From NCBI RefSeq assembly GCF_900176465.1, contig NZ_FWXR01000003.1, positions 186,001-250,000 on the forward strand: DNA of 64,000 nucleotides. The letters are read 5' to 3'. This document shows, one piece after another, positions 54,513 to 63,846 of this stretch (its first letter is position 1; the number at the start of each line of letters is the position of its first letter). The notes below the pieces were generated by a model that was not told the origin of the DNA, made no database searches, and was given only the letters and a program-made list of their open reading frames with translations. Made by a program: the position numbers and the translations under genes. This DNA is from Fulvimarina manganoxydans. Lineage in GTDB: Bacteria; Pseudomonadota; Alphaproteobacteria; Rhizobiales; Rhizobiaceae.

Positions 54513-55838
54513 ATGCGGGGACGCGATCTTTGGCGGCGCGCACTGACGGCTGCCCGGCGCGGATCATGCGCCAAGAGGCGGGCTGCAGCTGTCCTATTGC
54601 TTTCGCTTGCGGCTTTGCTGGCGTGCCTCCCGCAATCGGCAAGTGCCGAAACTGCAGTGGTCACGGCCGTTGACATTATGAAGGCGAGTGACGGCGAACA
54701 GGTCATCCGGTTCGAATTCACGACAGCGCCGGCGGCCCGGCTTATCCTCCTCAAGCATCCCGACCGGATCGCGCTCGATTTCAGCGACGCAATTCCGGCG
54801 GTCGAACCAAACGGCACGGACGCGGCGACGCTCATCGAGACGCTGCGACATGGGGCCACCGGTCCCGAGCGCTATCGCTATCTCCTGACGCCGAGCCGCC
54901 CGGTGGAGGCCAGTCTCGTCGATGTCGGTGCTCCGGCTGGACGCCCAACCTATGAATTGCGACTATCGGAATCGGGCGCCGATACCGCCATAGTCGGCGC
55001 AAACGCTATTTCCCCCAATGTGACCGAGGCTAATGCCCGTGCGACCGGTGTAACTGCCGGTGAGGCAACGGGCGAGGGACATCATTTCACCATTGTCATC
55101 GATCCCGGCCATGGCGGCGTCGACAATGGGGCGATCGGCGAGAACGGCGTCAAAGAGAAGGATATCAATCTCGCAGCGGCCAAAAGCCTGCGGGACAGTC
55201 TGGAGACGGTCTCCAGCATCCGGGTCGTCCTCACCCGCGAGGACGACCGCTTCATTGCGCTCGGCGAGCGCACGGCCTTTGCCCAGAAGAAAGACGCCGA
55301 CCTCTTCATTTCGCTCCATGCCGATAGCATCCGCTATCACGGGCTTCGCGGCGCAACGATCTATACGTTATCCAACAGGGCGTCCGATGCTTTGTCGCGC
55401 GAGATCGTCGAGAACGAAAACGCGGCCGATCAATATGGCGCTCCGGACCTTGCCGCCGAAGCCCCGGAGGTCTTTGACATCCTTCTCGACCTGACGCGCC
55501 GCGAGACGGTCGGTTATTCAGAGCATTTCGCCACGGCGCTTCTGGAAGATTTTCGCAAAGCCGGGATCCGGCTCATCAACAACCCGAAACGCTCCGCCGG
55601 TTTCCGGGTGCTGAAAGCGCCCGACGTGCCGTCCGTCCTCGTCGAAATGGGGTTTCTTTCCAACGAGAAGGACGCCGAACTCCTGATGAGCGAGGCTTGG
55701 CGCGAGAAGACGATGGGGACGCTGGCTCATTCCATCATTAGCTTTTATCGGCTGGACAAGACTGCCGAAGCCCGGGAGGCCGGAGGCGAAGATGCGGATC
55801 GGCGCCAGCTTTCGGCGGCCACTGTGTCAGACGAGTAA
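54513..55838 (+). CDS. N-acetylmuramoyl-L-alanine amidase with AMIN domain (AmiC-like)
   Basis: 441 residues. Signal peptide to about residue 45, AMIN peptidoglycan-binding domain (about 50-150), then a zinc Amidase_3 domain with DPGHGGVDNG, VKEKD, SLHADS and VEMGFLSN containing the His, Glu, His and Glu catalytic residues. It cuts septal peptidoglycan for daughter-cell separation and usually needs an EnvC/NlpD-type activator. ATG 54513 has GAGAGGGA eight bases upstream. Confidence 0.93.
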   Translation: MRGRDLWRRALTAARRGSCAKRRAAAVLLLSLAALLACLPQSASAETAVVTAVDIMKASDGEQVIRFEFTTAPAARLILLKHPDRIALDFSDAIPAVEPNGTDAATLIETLRHGATGPERYRYLLTPSRPVEASLVDVGAPAGRPTYELRLSESGADTAIVGANAISPNVTEANARATGVTAGEATGEGHHFTIVIDPGHGGVDNGAIGENGVKEKDINLAAAKSLRDSLETVSSIRVVLTREDDRFIALGERTAFAQKKDADLFISLHADSIRYHGLRGATIYTLSNRASDALSREIVENENAADQYGAPDLAAEAPEVFDILLDLTRRETVGYSEHFATALLEDFRKAGIRLINNPKRSAGFRVLKAPDVPSVLVEMGFLSNEKDAELLMSEAWREKTMGTLAHSIISFYRLDKTAEAREAGGEDADRRQLSAATVSDE

Positions 55839-56153
55839 CAGGTGGCGGAACGAAGGCGAATGAGGCGCCATCGGTTCACGCCCGCGCCGCATTTTCCCTG
55901 CATGGGAGATCGGGCGAGGGGCGCGAAAGTCTAGGGTCAGCCCATTAAGGGCGCGTTGACGACGTTTACCGGGACGAAATTAGCCGGCAGCGAAAATCGG
56001 TTCTGGCGGGGGCTTGGGGCTTGGCGCCTAGACCCGCGACCCCGCAGGGTGACAATGATAAAGATCGCGCCAAGGCGAGCTCCGAATCGTGGGTTTGCAA
56101 GGCGTTGACAAGGACCTGCGGCGAGGGTCCGCATGGGTTGAGGCGACAGATTC
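55839..56153. other. 315-bp gap between the amidase gene and mrcA
   Basis: No gene recognised. TTGACG at about 55957 and TTGACA at about 56105 are possible -35 elements for mrcA, but no -10 is convincing. Confidence 0.5.
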
Positions 56154-58592
56154 ATGATCAGACTGATCGGCTATTTCTTCGGGATCGGATCCGTTCTGTT
56201 TCTCCTCGTGGCAGGTGGTGTAGCCTGGTATGTGGAGAAGATCGGGGACGGGTTGCCGGACTACCAGGTCCTGGCCGACTACCAGCCGCCGGTTACGACC
56301 CGCGTCCATGCCTCCGACGGCGCCTTAATGGCCGAATATGCGCGCGAACGTCGCTTGTTCCTGCCGATCCAGGCGATCCCGAATCGGGTGAAGAACGCCT
56401 TCCTGTCAGCGGAGGACAAGAACTTCTACACACATCCGGGCGTCGATATTGAAGGCATTGCGCGCGCTGTCATGGTGATGGCCCAGGGCCAACGCATGCA
56501 GGGCGCTTCGACGATCACCCAGCAGGTCGCCAAGAATTTCCTTCTGTCGAATGAGCGGACCTTCGACCGCAAGGTCAAGGAAGCGATCCTTTCCATGCGG
56601 ATCGAGCAGGCCTATCCGAAGGACAAGATCCTGGAGCTCTATCTCAACGAGATTTATCTCGGCATGGGCTCCTATGGCATTGCCGCCGCGTCGCTCGCTT
56701 ATTTCGACAAGTCGGTGAACGATCTGACCATCGAGGAAGCGGCTTATCTGGCCGCGCTTCCCAAGGCGCCGGAAAACTATAATCCCTATCGCAACCCGGA
56801 CGAGGCGAAGAGACGGCGCGATTGGGTCATTGGCCAGATGGTGCAGAACGGCTTCATCACCGCCGAGGAAGGCGACGCCGCAAAGGCGCGTCCGTTCGAG
56901 GTCAACCCGCGGCCATCAGGCACTTATCTCGCCACGGCAGAGTATTTCACCGAGGATGTGCGGCGCGAGATCATTCAACGCTATGGCATCGATGCGCTCT
57001 ATGAGGGCGGTCTGTCGGTCCGAACGACGCTCGATCCCCAGCTTCAGAGCTTTGCCCGCGCAGCGCTGCAGAAGGCGCTTGTCGATTTCGACCAGAAGCA
57101 TGGCTGGCGCGGTCCGGTGAAGCATGTCGAACTCGGCAGCGACTGGGGTGTGGCGGTCGGCGAGGTGCCGGCCTTCACCGACGTGCCCGAATGGCGGCTC
57201 GCCGTCGTTCTGTCGGCAAACGACGGCGAAGCGAGTATCGGCCTTCAGCCGGAGCGCGTAGGCGGCAACAAGCTGTCCTCGGCGCGCGAGATCGCCACGC
57301 TCGACAAAGCGAATATGAAATGGGCGATGACGCTCAACACATCGGAGAGAAAGGGGCGCGTCGGCAGCGTTTCCGACGTACTCTCACGCGGTGACGTTGT
57401 CTATGTCCAGGCCGGCGACGATGGCTGGAAGCTGCGTCAGCCGCCGGAAGTGCAGGGCGCATTGGTCGCCATGGAGCCAGAGACCGGACGCGTTCGCGCC
57501 ATGGTCGGCGGGTTCTCCTATTCGGAATCGGAGTTCAATCGCGCCTCTCAGGCCTATCGCCAGCCGGGCTCCTCCTTCAAACCCTTCGTTTATGCGACCG
57601 CGCTCGACAATGGTTACACGCCGGCTTCGGTGATCCTCGATGCGCCGATCTCCTTGCCCGATGGCACTGGTGGATTCTGGACGCCTTCGAATTACGGTGG
57701 CGGTTCGGCGGGTCCCTCGACATTGCGCCTCGGCATCGAGAAAAGCCGCAATCTCATGACCGTGCGACTGGCGCGGGATATGGGCATGAAGCTCGTGGCC
57801 GAATATGCCGAGCGCTTCGGCATCTATGACAAGCTGAAGCCCTATCTTCCGATGGCTCTCGGCGCCGGCGAGACGACGGTGCTGCGCATGGTCGGCGCCT
57901 ATTCGGTTCTCGCCAATGGGGGACGCTCGATCGAGCCGACCCTGATCGATCGCATCCAGGACCGCTACGGTCGCACCATCTACAAGCACGACCGCCGCTT
58001 CTGCGCCGAGTGCAATACGCCGGACTACCAAGGCCAGTCCGAACCGGAACTCGTCGACGAGCGCGATCAGGTCCTCGACCCGATGACCGCCTATCAGATC
58101 ACTTCCATGATGGAAGGCGTCGTTCAGCGCGGAACCGCGACCAAAGTGCGCGAACTCGGCTTCCCCGTCGCCGGCAAGACCGGCACGACGAATGAGGAAA
58201 AGGATGCCTGGTTCGTCGGCTTCACCCCCGATCTCGTTGCCGGTATCTATCTCGGCTACGACCAGCCGCGTCCGATGGGGCATGGAGCGACGGGTGGTGG
58301 CCTTGCGGCGCCGGTCTTCATCGACTTCATGAAGGAGGCAATGAAGGGCAAGCCGCCGGTCGATTTTAAGGTGCCGGAAGGTATGGAGCTCGTCGCGGTC
58401 AACCGCAAGACAGGCATGCGCAGTTCGGGTGGCGGAGCCGACGTTATCATGGAGGCCTTCAAGCCCGGAACGGGGCCAGCCGACAGCTACAGCGTCATCG
58501 GCATGGATGCGGTCGCCTCGGACGTGCAGCGCGGGGTCGTCTCCGAACAGACACGCCAGGCCATCTCGGCGGGGGCGGGCGGCCTCTTTTAA
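56154..58592 (+). CDS. mrcA: Penicillin-binding protein 1A
   Basis: 812 residues. Membrane anchor at about 8-28; GT51 transglycosylase with SAEDKNFYTHPGVD and QGASTITQQVAKNFLLS; transpeptidase with PGSSFKPFVYATAL (Ser-x-x-Lys), KSRN and KTGTTNE. An OB-like domain lies between. The enzyme builds and cross-links glycan strands at the inner membrane. It follows the amidase gene by 315 bases and precedes prfB. A GC-rich hairpin after the stop may end its transcript. Confidence 0.97.
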   Translation: MIRLIGYFFGIGSVLFLLVAGGVAWYVEKIGDGLPDYQVLADYQPPVTTRVHASDGALMAEYARERRLFLPIQAIPNRVKNAFLSAEDKNFYTHPGVDIEGIARAVMVMAQGQRMQGASTITQQVAKNFLLSNERTFDRKVKEAILSMRIEQAYPKDKILELYLNEIYLGMGSYGIAAASLAYFDKSVNDLTIEEAAYLAALPKAPENYNPYRNPDEAKRRRDWVIGQMVQNGFITAEEGDAAKARPFEVNPRPSGTYLATAEYFTEDVRREIIQRYGIDALYEGGLSVRTTLDPQLQSFARAALQKALVDFDQKHGWRGPVKHVELGSDWGVAVGEVPAFTDVPEWRLAVVLSANDGEASIGLQPERVGGNKLSSAREIATLDKANMKWAMTLNTSERKGRVGSVSDVLSRGDVVYVQAGDDGWKLRQPPEVQGALVAMEPETGRVRAMVGGFSYSESEFNRASQAYRQPGSSFKPFVYATALDNGYTPASVILDAPISLPDGTGGFWTPSNYGGGSAGPSTLRLGIEKSRNLMTVRLARDMGMKLVAEYAERFGIYDKLKPYLPMALGAGETTVLRMVGAYSVLANGGRSIEPTLIDRIQDRYGRTIYKHDRRFCAECNTPDYQGQSEPELVDERDQVLDPMTAYQITSMMEGVVQRGTATKVRELGFPVAGKTGTTNEEKDAWFVGFTPDLVAGIYLGYDQPRPMGHGATGGGLAAPVFIDFMKEAMKGKPPVDFKVPEGMELVAVNRKTGMRSSGGGADVIMEAFKPGTGPADSYSVIGMDAVASDVQRGVVSEQTRQAISAGAGGLF

Positions 58593-58713
58593 GGCCGGCT
58601 CGTGTGAAGCCTTGGAGCGCTGAGCAGCGAAAGCGAGAGCTCGGCCCCTCACCCGGTGGTGGTCAAAGCGATTGTCGATCCCTATAAGAACGTCTTAATC
58701 CGCTTTGAGGCGA

Positions 58714-58736
58714 GGCGGGCGCGTTTCACGCCCGCC
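58714..58736 (+). terminator. GC-rich hairpin after mrcA
   Basis: GGCGGGC pairs with GCCCGCC around a 9-base loop, between mrcA and prfB. Only a short pyrimidine run follows, so termination may be partial and prfB could also be read from the mrcA promoter. Confidence 0.5.
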
Positions 58737-58830
58737 TTCGTCATGTCCGGTGCCGCCTGATTGGTCTGTGCGGCTGGATGGACCTCGAAGTCGGACGTCC
58801 ATTGGCAGAAAGCGAAAGGGAGACTTGGGC

Positions 58831-59959
58831 TTGCGCGCCGAGATCGAACATATTGTCGACGAGACCAAGCAGGCCATTGGCCTGCTGAGGAGGCATCTTT
58901 GACTGGGATAAGTCTCTCAAGCGTCTCGATCATCTGAATACCAAGGCCGAGGACCCTTCCATCTGGGACGATCCCATGGAAGCCCAGGGGCTGATGCGCG
59001 AGCGCCAGCAGCTCGAGGAAAGCATTGCGGCGATCCGACAACTCGAGCAGCGTCTGACGGACAATGTCGAACTCATCGCCATGGGCGAGGAGGAAAATGA
59101 TGAGGGCATCGTCGCCGAGGCCGAAACGGCTCTGAAAGAGCTGAAGGTCGAAGCCGACAAGCGTCAGATCGAAACGCTTCTCTCGGGCGAAGCCGATTCC
59201 AACGATACCTATCTGGAAGTTCATTCGGGCGCCGGCGGCACCGAGAGCCAGGATTGGGCCGAGATGCTGGAGCGGATGTATATTCGCTGGGCCGAGCGCT
59301 CGCGCTTCAAGGTCGAAGTCTTGGAAGAACAGGGTGGCGAAGAAGCCGGCATCAAGAGCGCCACGCTCCTGATCAAGGGCCACAATGCCTATGGCTGGGC
59401 GAAGACCGAGTCCGGCGTCCATCGGCTCGTGCGAATCTCGCCCTATGACAGCCAGGCGCGCCGTCACACCTCTTTCGCGTCAGTCTGGGTCTATCCGGTG
59501 GTCGACGACACGATCGACATCCAGGTTTCGGAATCGGATGTGCGTATCGACACCTATCGGGCGTCCGGCGCGGGCGGCCAGCACGTCAACACGACGGACT
59601 CGGCCGTTCGCATCACTCATATCCCGACCGGCATCGTCGTCGCCTGTCAGCAGGAGCGCTCGCAGCACAAGAACCGCGCCACGGCGTGGAACATGCTGAA
59701 GGCCCGTCTCTACGAGGCGGAGCTCGAAAAGCGCGAGGCCGAAGCGAATGCGGAAGCAGCCTCCAAGACCGATATCGGCTGGGGCCATCAGATTCGCTCC
59801 TATGTCCTTCAGCCCTATCAGCTGGTCAAAGATCTGCGGACGGGCATCGAGCACACGACGCCTCAGGAAGTGCTGGACGGCGATCTCGACGGCTTCATGG
59901 AAGCCGCGCTCGCTCACCGCGTCCATGGCAAGGAAAGCGATGTCGAGGATGTCGACTAG
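58831..59959 (+). CDS. prfB: Peptide chain release factor 2, read through a +1 frameshift
   Basis: The first 23 codons (58831-58899) end at an in-frame TGA (58900-58902). The rest (58901-59959) is in the +1 frame, so skipping T58900 gives 375 residues, the normal RF2 length. The N-terminus [17 protein letters not shown] and later GAGGQHVN (peptidyl-tRNA hydrolysis) and SPYDS (codon-reading loop, usually SPF in E. coli) identify RF2, which reads UGA and UAA. The start TTG at 58831 has AAAGGGAGA seven bases before it. RF2 level controls its own frameshift, a known feedback. Confidence 0.95.
58888..58903 (+). promoter_or_regulatory. prfB: Programmed +1 frameshift site of prfB
   Basis: AGGAGG (58888-58893), then CAT and the slippery CTT followed by TGA C. 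The internal Shine-Dalgarno three bases before CTT TGA C is the classic RF2 arrangement and favours the +1 slip when RF2 is scarce. The reading resumes at GAC 58901. Confidence 0.93.
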
Positions 59960-59997
59960 AGCAAGGTGAAGGCCTGCATGCCGAGTCAATGAATGCA

Positions 59998-60029
59998 AAC
60001 GGCCTCCGGACTGACATCCGGGGGCCGTT
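59998..60029. terminator. Bidirectional terminator hairpin between prfB and the chemoreceptor gene
   Basis: A 13-bp stem (AACGGCC/GGCCGTT, one T-G wobble, CCGGA/TCCGG) with loop CTGACA. It lies between two convergent genes, 38 bases after the prfB stop, and its AAC/GTT base gives a short T-run on each strand. Confidence 0.75.
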
Positions 60030-60123
60030 CCATTGGTGAGGTCCGCTCGTCTGGACCAAGGCGTGGCCAGGGTTTGAGCGGCTTTCAAAATCCGTATCGC
60101 GAAGCGATCAAACGGATTTCGTA

Positions 60124-61620
60124 TCAGATGCGCACGCCTATGCGCAGGCCACCCCAATGGCGGCCATGGACTATAATCGGCGCTGAGAGGTCCTTCATCA
60201 GGACGAAGACGCCGCCGCCCATGTCTCGGCGATAGGTCTGCATCAAGAAGGGCTCGGTGTTGCGGCCGGCGGCGAGCCCCGTCCGGTCGTTGAAGATGCG
60301 GCGGTTCCGGCAATTCGCCGCGTTCCAGACCGGGTCAGCGCCTTGCGGCTGCGAATAGATGCGGTTGTGTGTCGGAATATAGCCTTTGCGATCGATGGCG
60401 GCGCAGAAGGCAACGCGACTGTCAGCTTCCAACATAGCTTCCTGGATGTCGGGCATGATGCGGTCGGTCAATTCGGTGAAGCGGGTTATATACTGAACGG
60501 GATCGGAGCCTTCGATGGGCCGATAAGCCTCGTCGAACAGATCCTCCATGCGAATGATGCCGTTGTCGACGGCCTCTTCGATCAGCTTGCCGGCGTGAGC
60601 AGCGTCGGCCATGCATCGCGCGATGAGAGCGCTGTCAGGCGTTTCGACGCCGCTATGGGCGACAAGACCGACCAGGCGCTCGGCGAAGGAAACCAAGCCG
60701 TCAAAGCTTTCCGCCGCTATGCCGAGATGGGAAACGCTGGCTTGAACGTCTTCATTCAGCTCGTTGGCTTCATGCGTCACCTGTGCGACCAGACGGCGGG
60801 TCAAGGCGAGGGGATCGGAGACGCTCTCCATCCGTTCGACCATCGTCCCGATCGAGGCGGTGACCGTGTCGAAGGCTTTCAGATCCGTCTCGATCTGAGC
60901 CGCCCGCTCCATCGCGGTTCCGGCGGCCGCGCCATTTTGGGCGTTCAGGGCCTGAAGACGCTTGACCGTTCCGCTCATCGCGCCCACCCGGCCGATGATT
61001 TCGCGAGATGTGACGGAGGTTCTGTCGGCCAGCTGCTTGATCGATTCGGCGATCACGGCAAAACCCTTGCCTTCTTGACCGGCACGCGCCGCCATGATGC
61101 CGGCATTGATGGCGAGCAGCTGGGTCTGGGTCGCGATTTCCTGGACTGTCTCCGAAAAGCCGTTGATCGCCTTGAGCTCGCCGACGACCCGGTCGAGATC
61201 CGTGGTGAGTTCGGCGGCGACCTTCGCCATGCCGGCAATCTCGCGGCTGGCCTGTTCAAGCGAATGGCGGATCGTGCCCGATTTTTCATCCACCTCGCGA
61301 TGAGACTCCACCGCGATGGTGATCGCCGTCCGTGTCGCATCATCGACCATTCGATTGGCCTGATCGATTTCGCCGACCGCATGAGCGAGGTGATCGAGCG
61401 TCGCAGCCTGGCCTGAGAGCGTCTTCGAGACATCGCCGACCGTGCCGTTCAATTCGGCGATCGTGATGGAGAGTACATCGACGCTGCCACCAATCTCGAC
61501 GAGGGCCTTTGCGGCTTCGTCCGCCGGCGCCATTCGAACTGAACCGGCGGCACCGAACGGGGTGGCGACAGGCTCCGCATCAATATCATCGATGTGCCGA
61601 ACGGCTGCAGTATAGGCCAT
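60124..61620 (-). CDS. Soluble methyl-accepting chemotaxis protein with C-terminal sensor domain
   Basis: 498 residues from ATG 61620, preceded by GGGAGA. No membrane segment. A chemoreceptor coiled coil with the signalling tip ATQTQLLAINAGIMAARAG then GFAVIAESIKQLADR lies at about 175-225. The last about 110 residues (CAAIDRKGYIPTHN, then ANCRNRRIFNDRTGL, DMGGGVFVLMKD and GRHWGGLRI) form a conserved globular sensor-like domain found in other alphaproteobacterial cytoplasmic receptors. It should sense an internal signal and control CheA. Its ligand is unknown. It converges on prfB and diverges from ureE. Confidence 0.87.
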   Translation of the reverse strand: MAYTAAVRHIDDIDAEPVATPFGAAGSVRMAPADEAAKALVEIGGSVDVLSITIAELNGTVGDVSKTLSGQAATLDHLAHAVGEIDQANRMVDDATRTAITIAVESHREVDEKSGTIRHSLEQASREIAGMAKVAAELTTDLDRVVGELKAINGFSETVQEIATQTQLLAINAGIMAARAGQEGKGFAVIAESIKQLADRTSVTSREIIGRVGAMSGTVKRLQALNAQNGAAAGTAMERAAQIETDLKAFDTVTASIGTMVERMESVSDPLALTRRLVAQVTHEANELNEDVQASVSHLGIAAESFDGLVSFAERLVGLVAHSGVETPDSALIARCMADAAHAGKLIEEAVDNGIIRMEDLFDEAYRPIEGSDPVQYITRFTELTDRIMPDIQEAMLEADSRVAFCAAIDRKGYIPTHNRIYSQPQGADPVWNAANCRNRRIFNDRTGLAAGRNTEPFLMQTYRRDMGGGVFVLMKDLSAPIIVHGRHWGGLRIGVRI

Positions 61621-61964
61621 GAATGAGGTCTCCCGATCGATCAAAATATTGCTTTGGTATCCTGACAATTTTGTTAATTCGCAGAAAACTCATTGTGGTT
61701 CTTGCCCTTAAGTCCAATCCGGGGGCACCCCTTTCTCTATGATTCTGTGAATACTGTTCGAGCTCGCTGCGGCGGCTAGGTCCGCCACGGCATGGCTCAG
61801 TTTTAGAGATCGGATGGGGTGACTGGACGATTGCGATGTGAGTCTTAGTCCGTCCAGTGCCTGCTATCGTTTAGGAATCTGGTCGTATGAACGAATGCTG
61901 GTAAATCTCATCGCGCACCAATATCTTCACGCGAATTGGAAGTAGCTGGAAAACGGAACCGTCC
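61621..61964. other. 344-bp divergent region between the chemoreceptor gene and ureE
   Basis: AT-rich near 61640-61760, fitting promoters for both genes. An 8-bp inverted repeat lies at 61822-61858. No gene seen. Confidence 0.55.
61822..61858. repeat. 8-bp inverted repeat upstream of ureE
   Basis: ACTGGACG (61822-61829) and CGTCCAGT (61851-61858) are perfect arms with a 21-base spacer, about 107 bases before the ureE start. It could be a regulator site (for example nitrogen or nickel response) or an mRNA stem; nothing further supports either. Confidence 0.4.
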
Positions 61965-62492
61965 ATGATCGTCGGAACTTCGATCGTCAGCCGTGGCGCA
62001 TGGCAGGACGCTGCCGATACGATCACACTCGACGAACAGGCGCGCCATCGTCGCCGAATGGCCATGGTCTCGGATGGCGGCATCGCCTTTCTACTTGATC
62101 TGGCCGAGGCAGTTTTGATTCGCGATGGCGACGCCATTCTCCTGTCCGATGGGCGTCATGTGGAGGTGAAGGCGCGGCCTGAGTCTCTTCTCGAAGTGCG
62201 CGGGCGCAATGGAGGCCATCTCGTCGCTCTGGCTTGGCAGATCGGCAATCGGCATCTGCCAGCCGAATTGCACGAAGACCGGATCGTGATCCGCAAGGAT
62301 CGGGTCATCGCCGAAATGCTTGAGGGCCTCGGGGCGCGTTTGACGGTGGTCGAGGCCAGCTTCGATCCGGAAGGCGGTGCTTATGGCGATCGGCATATGC
62401 CGCATCATCACCATCATACGGACCACCCCGAGGCCGGACAGACTTTGCCCCGGCTGAACCGCGGCCTCACTGGCTACGAGCCGAAGGCATGA
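61965..62492 (+). CDS. ureE: Urease accessory protein UreE (nickel carrier)
   Basis: 175 residues. The N-terminal peptide-binding domain and the C-terminal metal domain (VASF..EGGAYGDRH pattern) are followed by a His cluster, PHHHHHTDH, near residues 145-153. UreE dimers bind nickel through the conserved His region and hand it to UreG for urease activation. It is the first gene of ureE-ureF-ureG with four-base overlaps. Urease structural genes are not in the window. Confidence 0.92.
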   Translation: MIVGTSIVSRGAWQDAADTITLDEQARHRRRMAMVSDGGIAFLLDLAEAVLIRDGDAILLSDGRHVEVKARPESLLEVRGRNGGHLVALAWQIGNRHLPAELHEDRIVIRKDRVIAEMLEGLGARLTVVEASFDPEGGAYGDRHMPHHHHHTDHPEAGQTLPRLNRGLTGYEPKA

Positions 62493-63217
62493 GCCAAACG
62501 AGCGCTCTTGGCGCGCCCGCGACGAGGACGCCAGAGGCCCCGAACGATGCCGACGATCTGCGGCGTTTGACGGCGCTCATGACGCTTTTTTCGCCAAGCT
62601 TTCCGATTGGGGGCTTTGCTTGGTCCCACGGTCTCGAATCGGCCATCCGCGAGGGTCGGGTTGAGGACGCCGCGACGACGCGGGACTGGATCGCCTTCCT
62701 GTTGGCGCATGGGAGCGGCTGGACCGATGCGGTTCTTTTCGCGGAGGCTTGGCGGGCGAGTTCGTCAAACGACACTTCGCGCTTGAGAGAAGCGAACGCC
62801 TTGGCCCTCGCACTTCCGGGCGCAGCGGAACGGCGCCTGGAATCGGAGCATCTCGGAGAGGCCTTTTGCCGGGCATCGCTTCCCTGGAGAGGCGATATGC
62901 CGGCGATGCGTGATCGCGCTATTGCCTATGCGATCGCGGCGGGATGGCTCGCCGCAAAGCTCGACCTGCCACTTCAGGCCTCGCTTGCTGCCTTTCTCAA
63001 CGGATTCGTTTCCAATCTCGTCCAAGCGGCATCTCGACTGGTTCCCCTTGGCCAAAGCGAAGCCGTTCAAATCCTCCACGACCTGTCCGAAAAGATCGTC
63101 GCCAGCGCACGAGAGGCGAGCGGGGCATCCCTGGACGATCTCGGATCGGCGGCGCTAGTCTCGGACATTGCCGCAATGCGGCACGAAACGCTTCAACCAA
63201 GGCTCTTCCGCTCATGA
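62489..63217 (+). CDS. ureF: Urease accessory protein UreF
   Basis: 242 residues, helical, overlapping ureE by four bases. UreF lines include [21 protein letters not shown], the middle [14 protein letters not shown] and [18 protein letters not shown]. It works as the activation partner in the UreD-UreF-UreG complex that inserts nickel into urease. The first 30 residues are a variable extension. It overlaps ureG by four bases. Confidence 0.94.
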   Translation: MSQTSALGAPATRTPEAPNDADDLRRLTALMTLFSPSFPIGGFAWSHGLESAIREGRVEDAATTRDWIAFLLAHGSGWTDAVLFAEAWRASSSNDTSRLREANALALALPGAAERRLESEHLGEAFCRASLPWRGDMPAMRDRAIAYAIAAGWLAAKLDLPLQASLAAFLNGFVSNLVQAASRLVPLGQSEAVQILHDLSEKIVASAREASGASLDDLGSAALVSDIAAMRHETLQPRLFRS

Positions 63218-63846
63218 TCAAAGCTCACGGCCCTTTGCGCGTCGGAATCGGCGGTCCCGTCGGTTCGGGCAAGACCACGCTCGTCGAAAAGCTCTGCAAG
63301 GCTGCCCGAGACCATTGGTCGATCGCCGTCGTCACCAACGACATCTATACGCGTGAAGACGCCGAGGCGCTGGTGCGCGCCCAGGCGCTGACGTCCGATC
63401 GCATCGTCGGTGTCGAGACCGGCGGCTGTCCCCATACGGCGATCCGCGAGGATGCCTCGATCAACATGCGCGCGATCCGCGATCTGACGGACCGGCATCC
63501 CGATCTCGACCTGGTCCTCGTGGAATCGGGTGGTGACAATCTCGCGGCGACCTTCTCGCCGGATCTCGTCGATCTCTCGATCTATTTGATTTCGGTCTGC
63601 CAAGGCGACGACATTCCGCGCAAAGGCGGCCCGGCGATCACGCGGTCCGATCTTCTCATCGTCAACAAGACTGATCTCGCACCCCATGTGGGCGCCGATC
63701 TGGACCGCATGCGGACCGATGCCGCCAAAGGGCGCGGCGAGCGTCCGACCGTCTTCGCCGACCTCAAGCATGGCCGAGGCATCGGCGATATCCTGGCCTT
63801 TCTCGCCCGAACGGGTGGTCTTTCCGCGATCGAGAGCGCTGCATGA
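63214..63846 (+). CDS. ureG: Urease accessory GTPase UreG
   Basis: 210 residues. P-loop GPVGSGKT at 14-21, the metal site [11 protein letters not shown], and the GTPase motif [14 protein letters not shown] followed by NKTD for guanine. It supplies energy for nickel insertion. The true start is ATG 63214, overlapping the ureF stop (ATGA); upstream in-frame codons are part of ureF. It overlaps the following amidohydrolase gene by four bases. Confidence 0.96.
   Translation: MIKAHGPLRVGIGGPVGSGKTTLVEKLCKAARDHWSIAVVTNDIYTREDAEALVRAQALTSDRIVGVETGGCPHTAIREDASINMRAIRDLTDRHPDLDLVLVESGGDNLAATFSPDLVDLSIYLISVCQGDDIPRKGGPAITRSDLLIVNKTDLAPHVGADLDRMRTDAAKGRGERPTVFADLKHGRGIGDILAFLARTGGLSAIESAA

Noticed and set aside
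57384-58652. 422-codon open frame opposite mrcA
   Set aside because: Shadow of the PBP1A gene without features of its own.
58976-59959. prfB starting at the first ATG of the long frame (327 residues)
   Set aside because: It would lose the conserved RF2 N-terminus, which is present upstream in the other frame joined by a canonical frameshift site.
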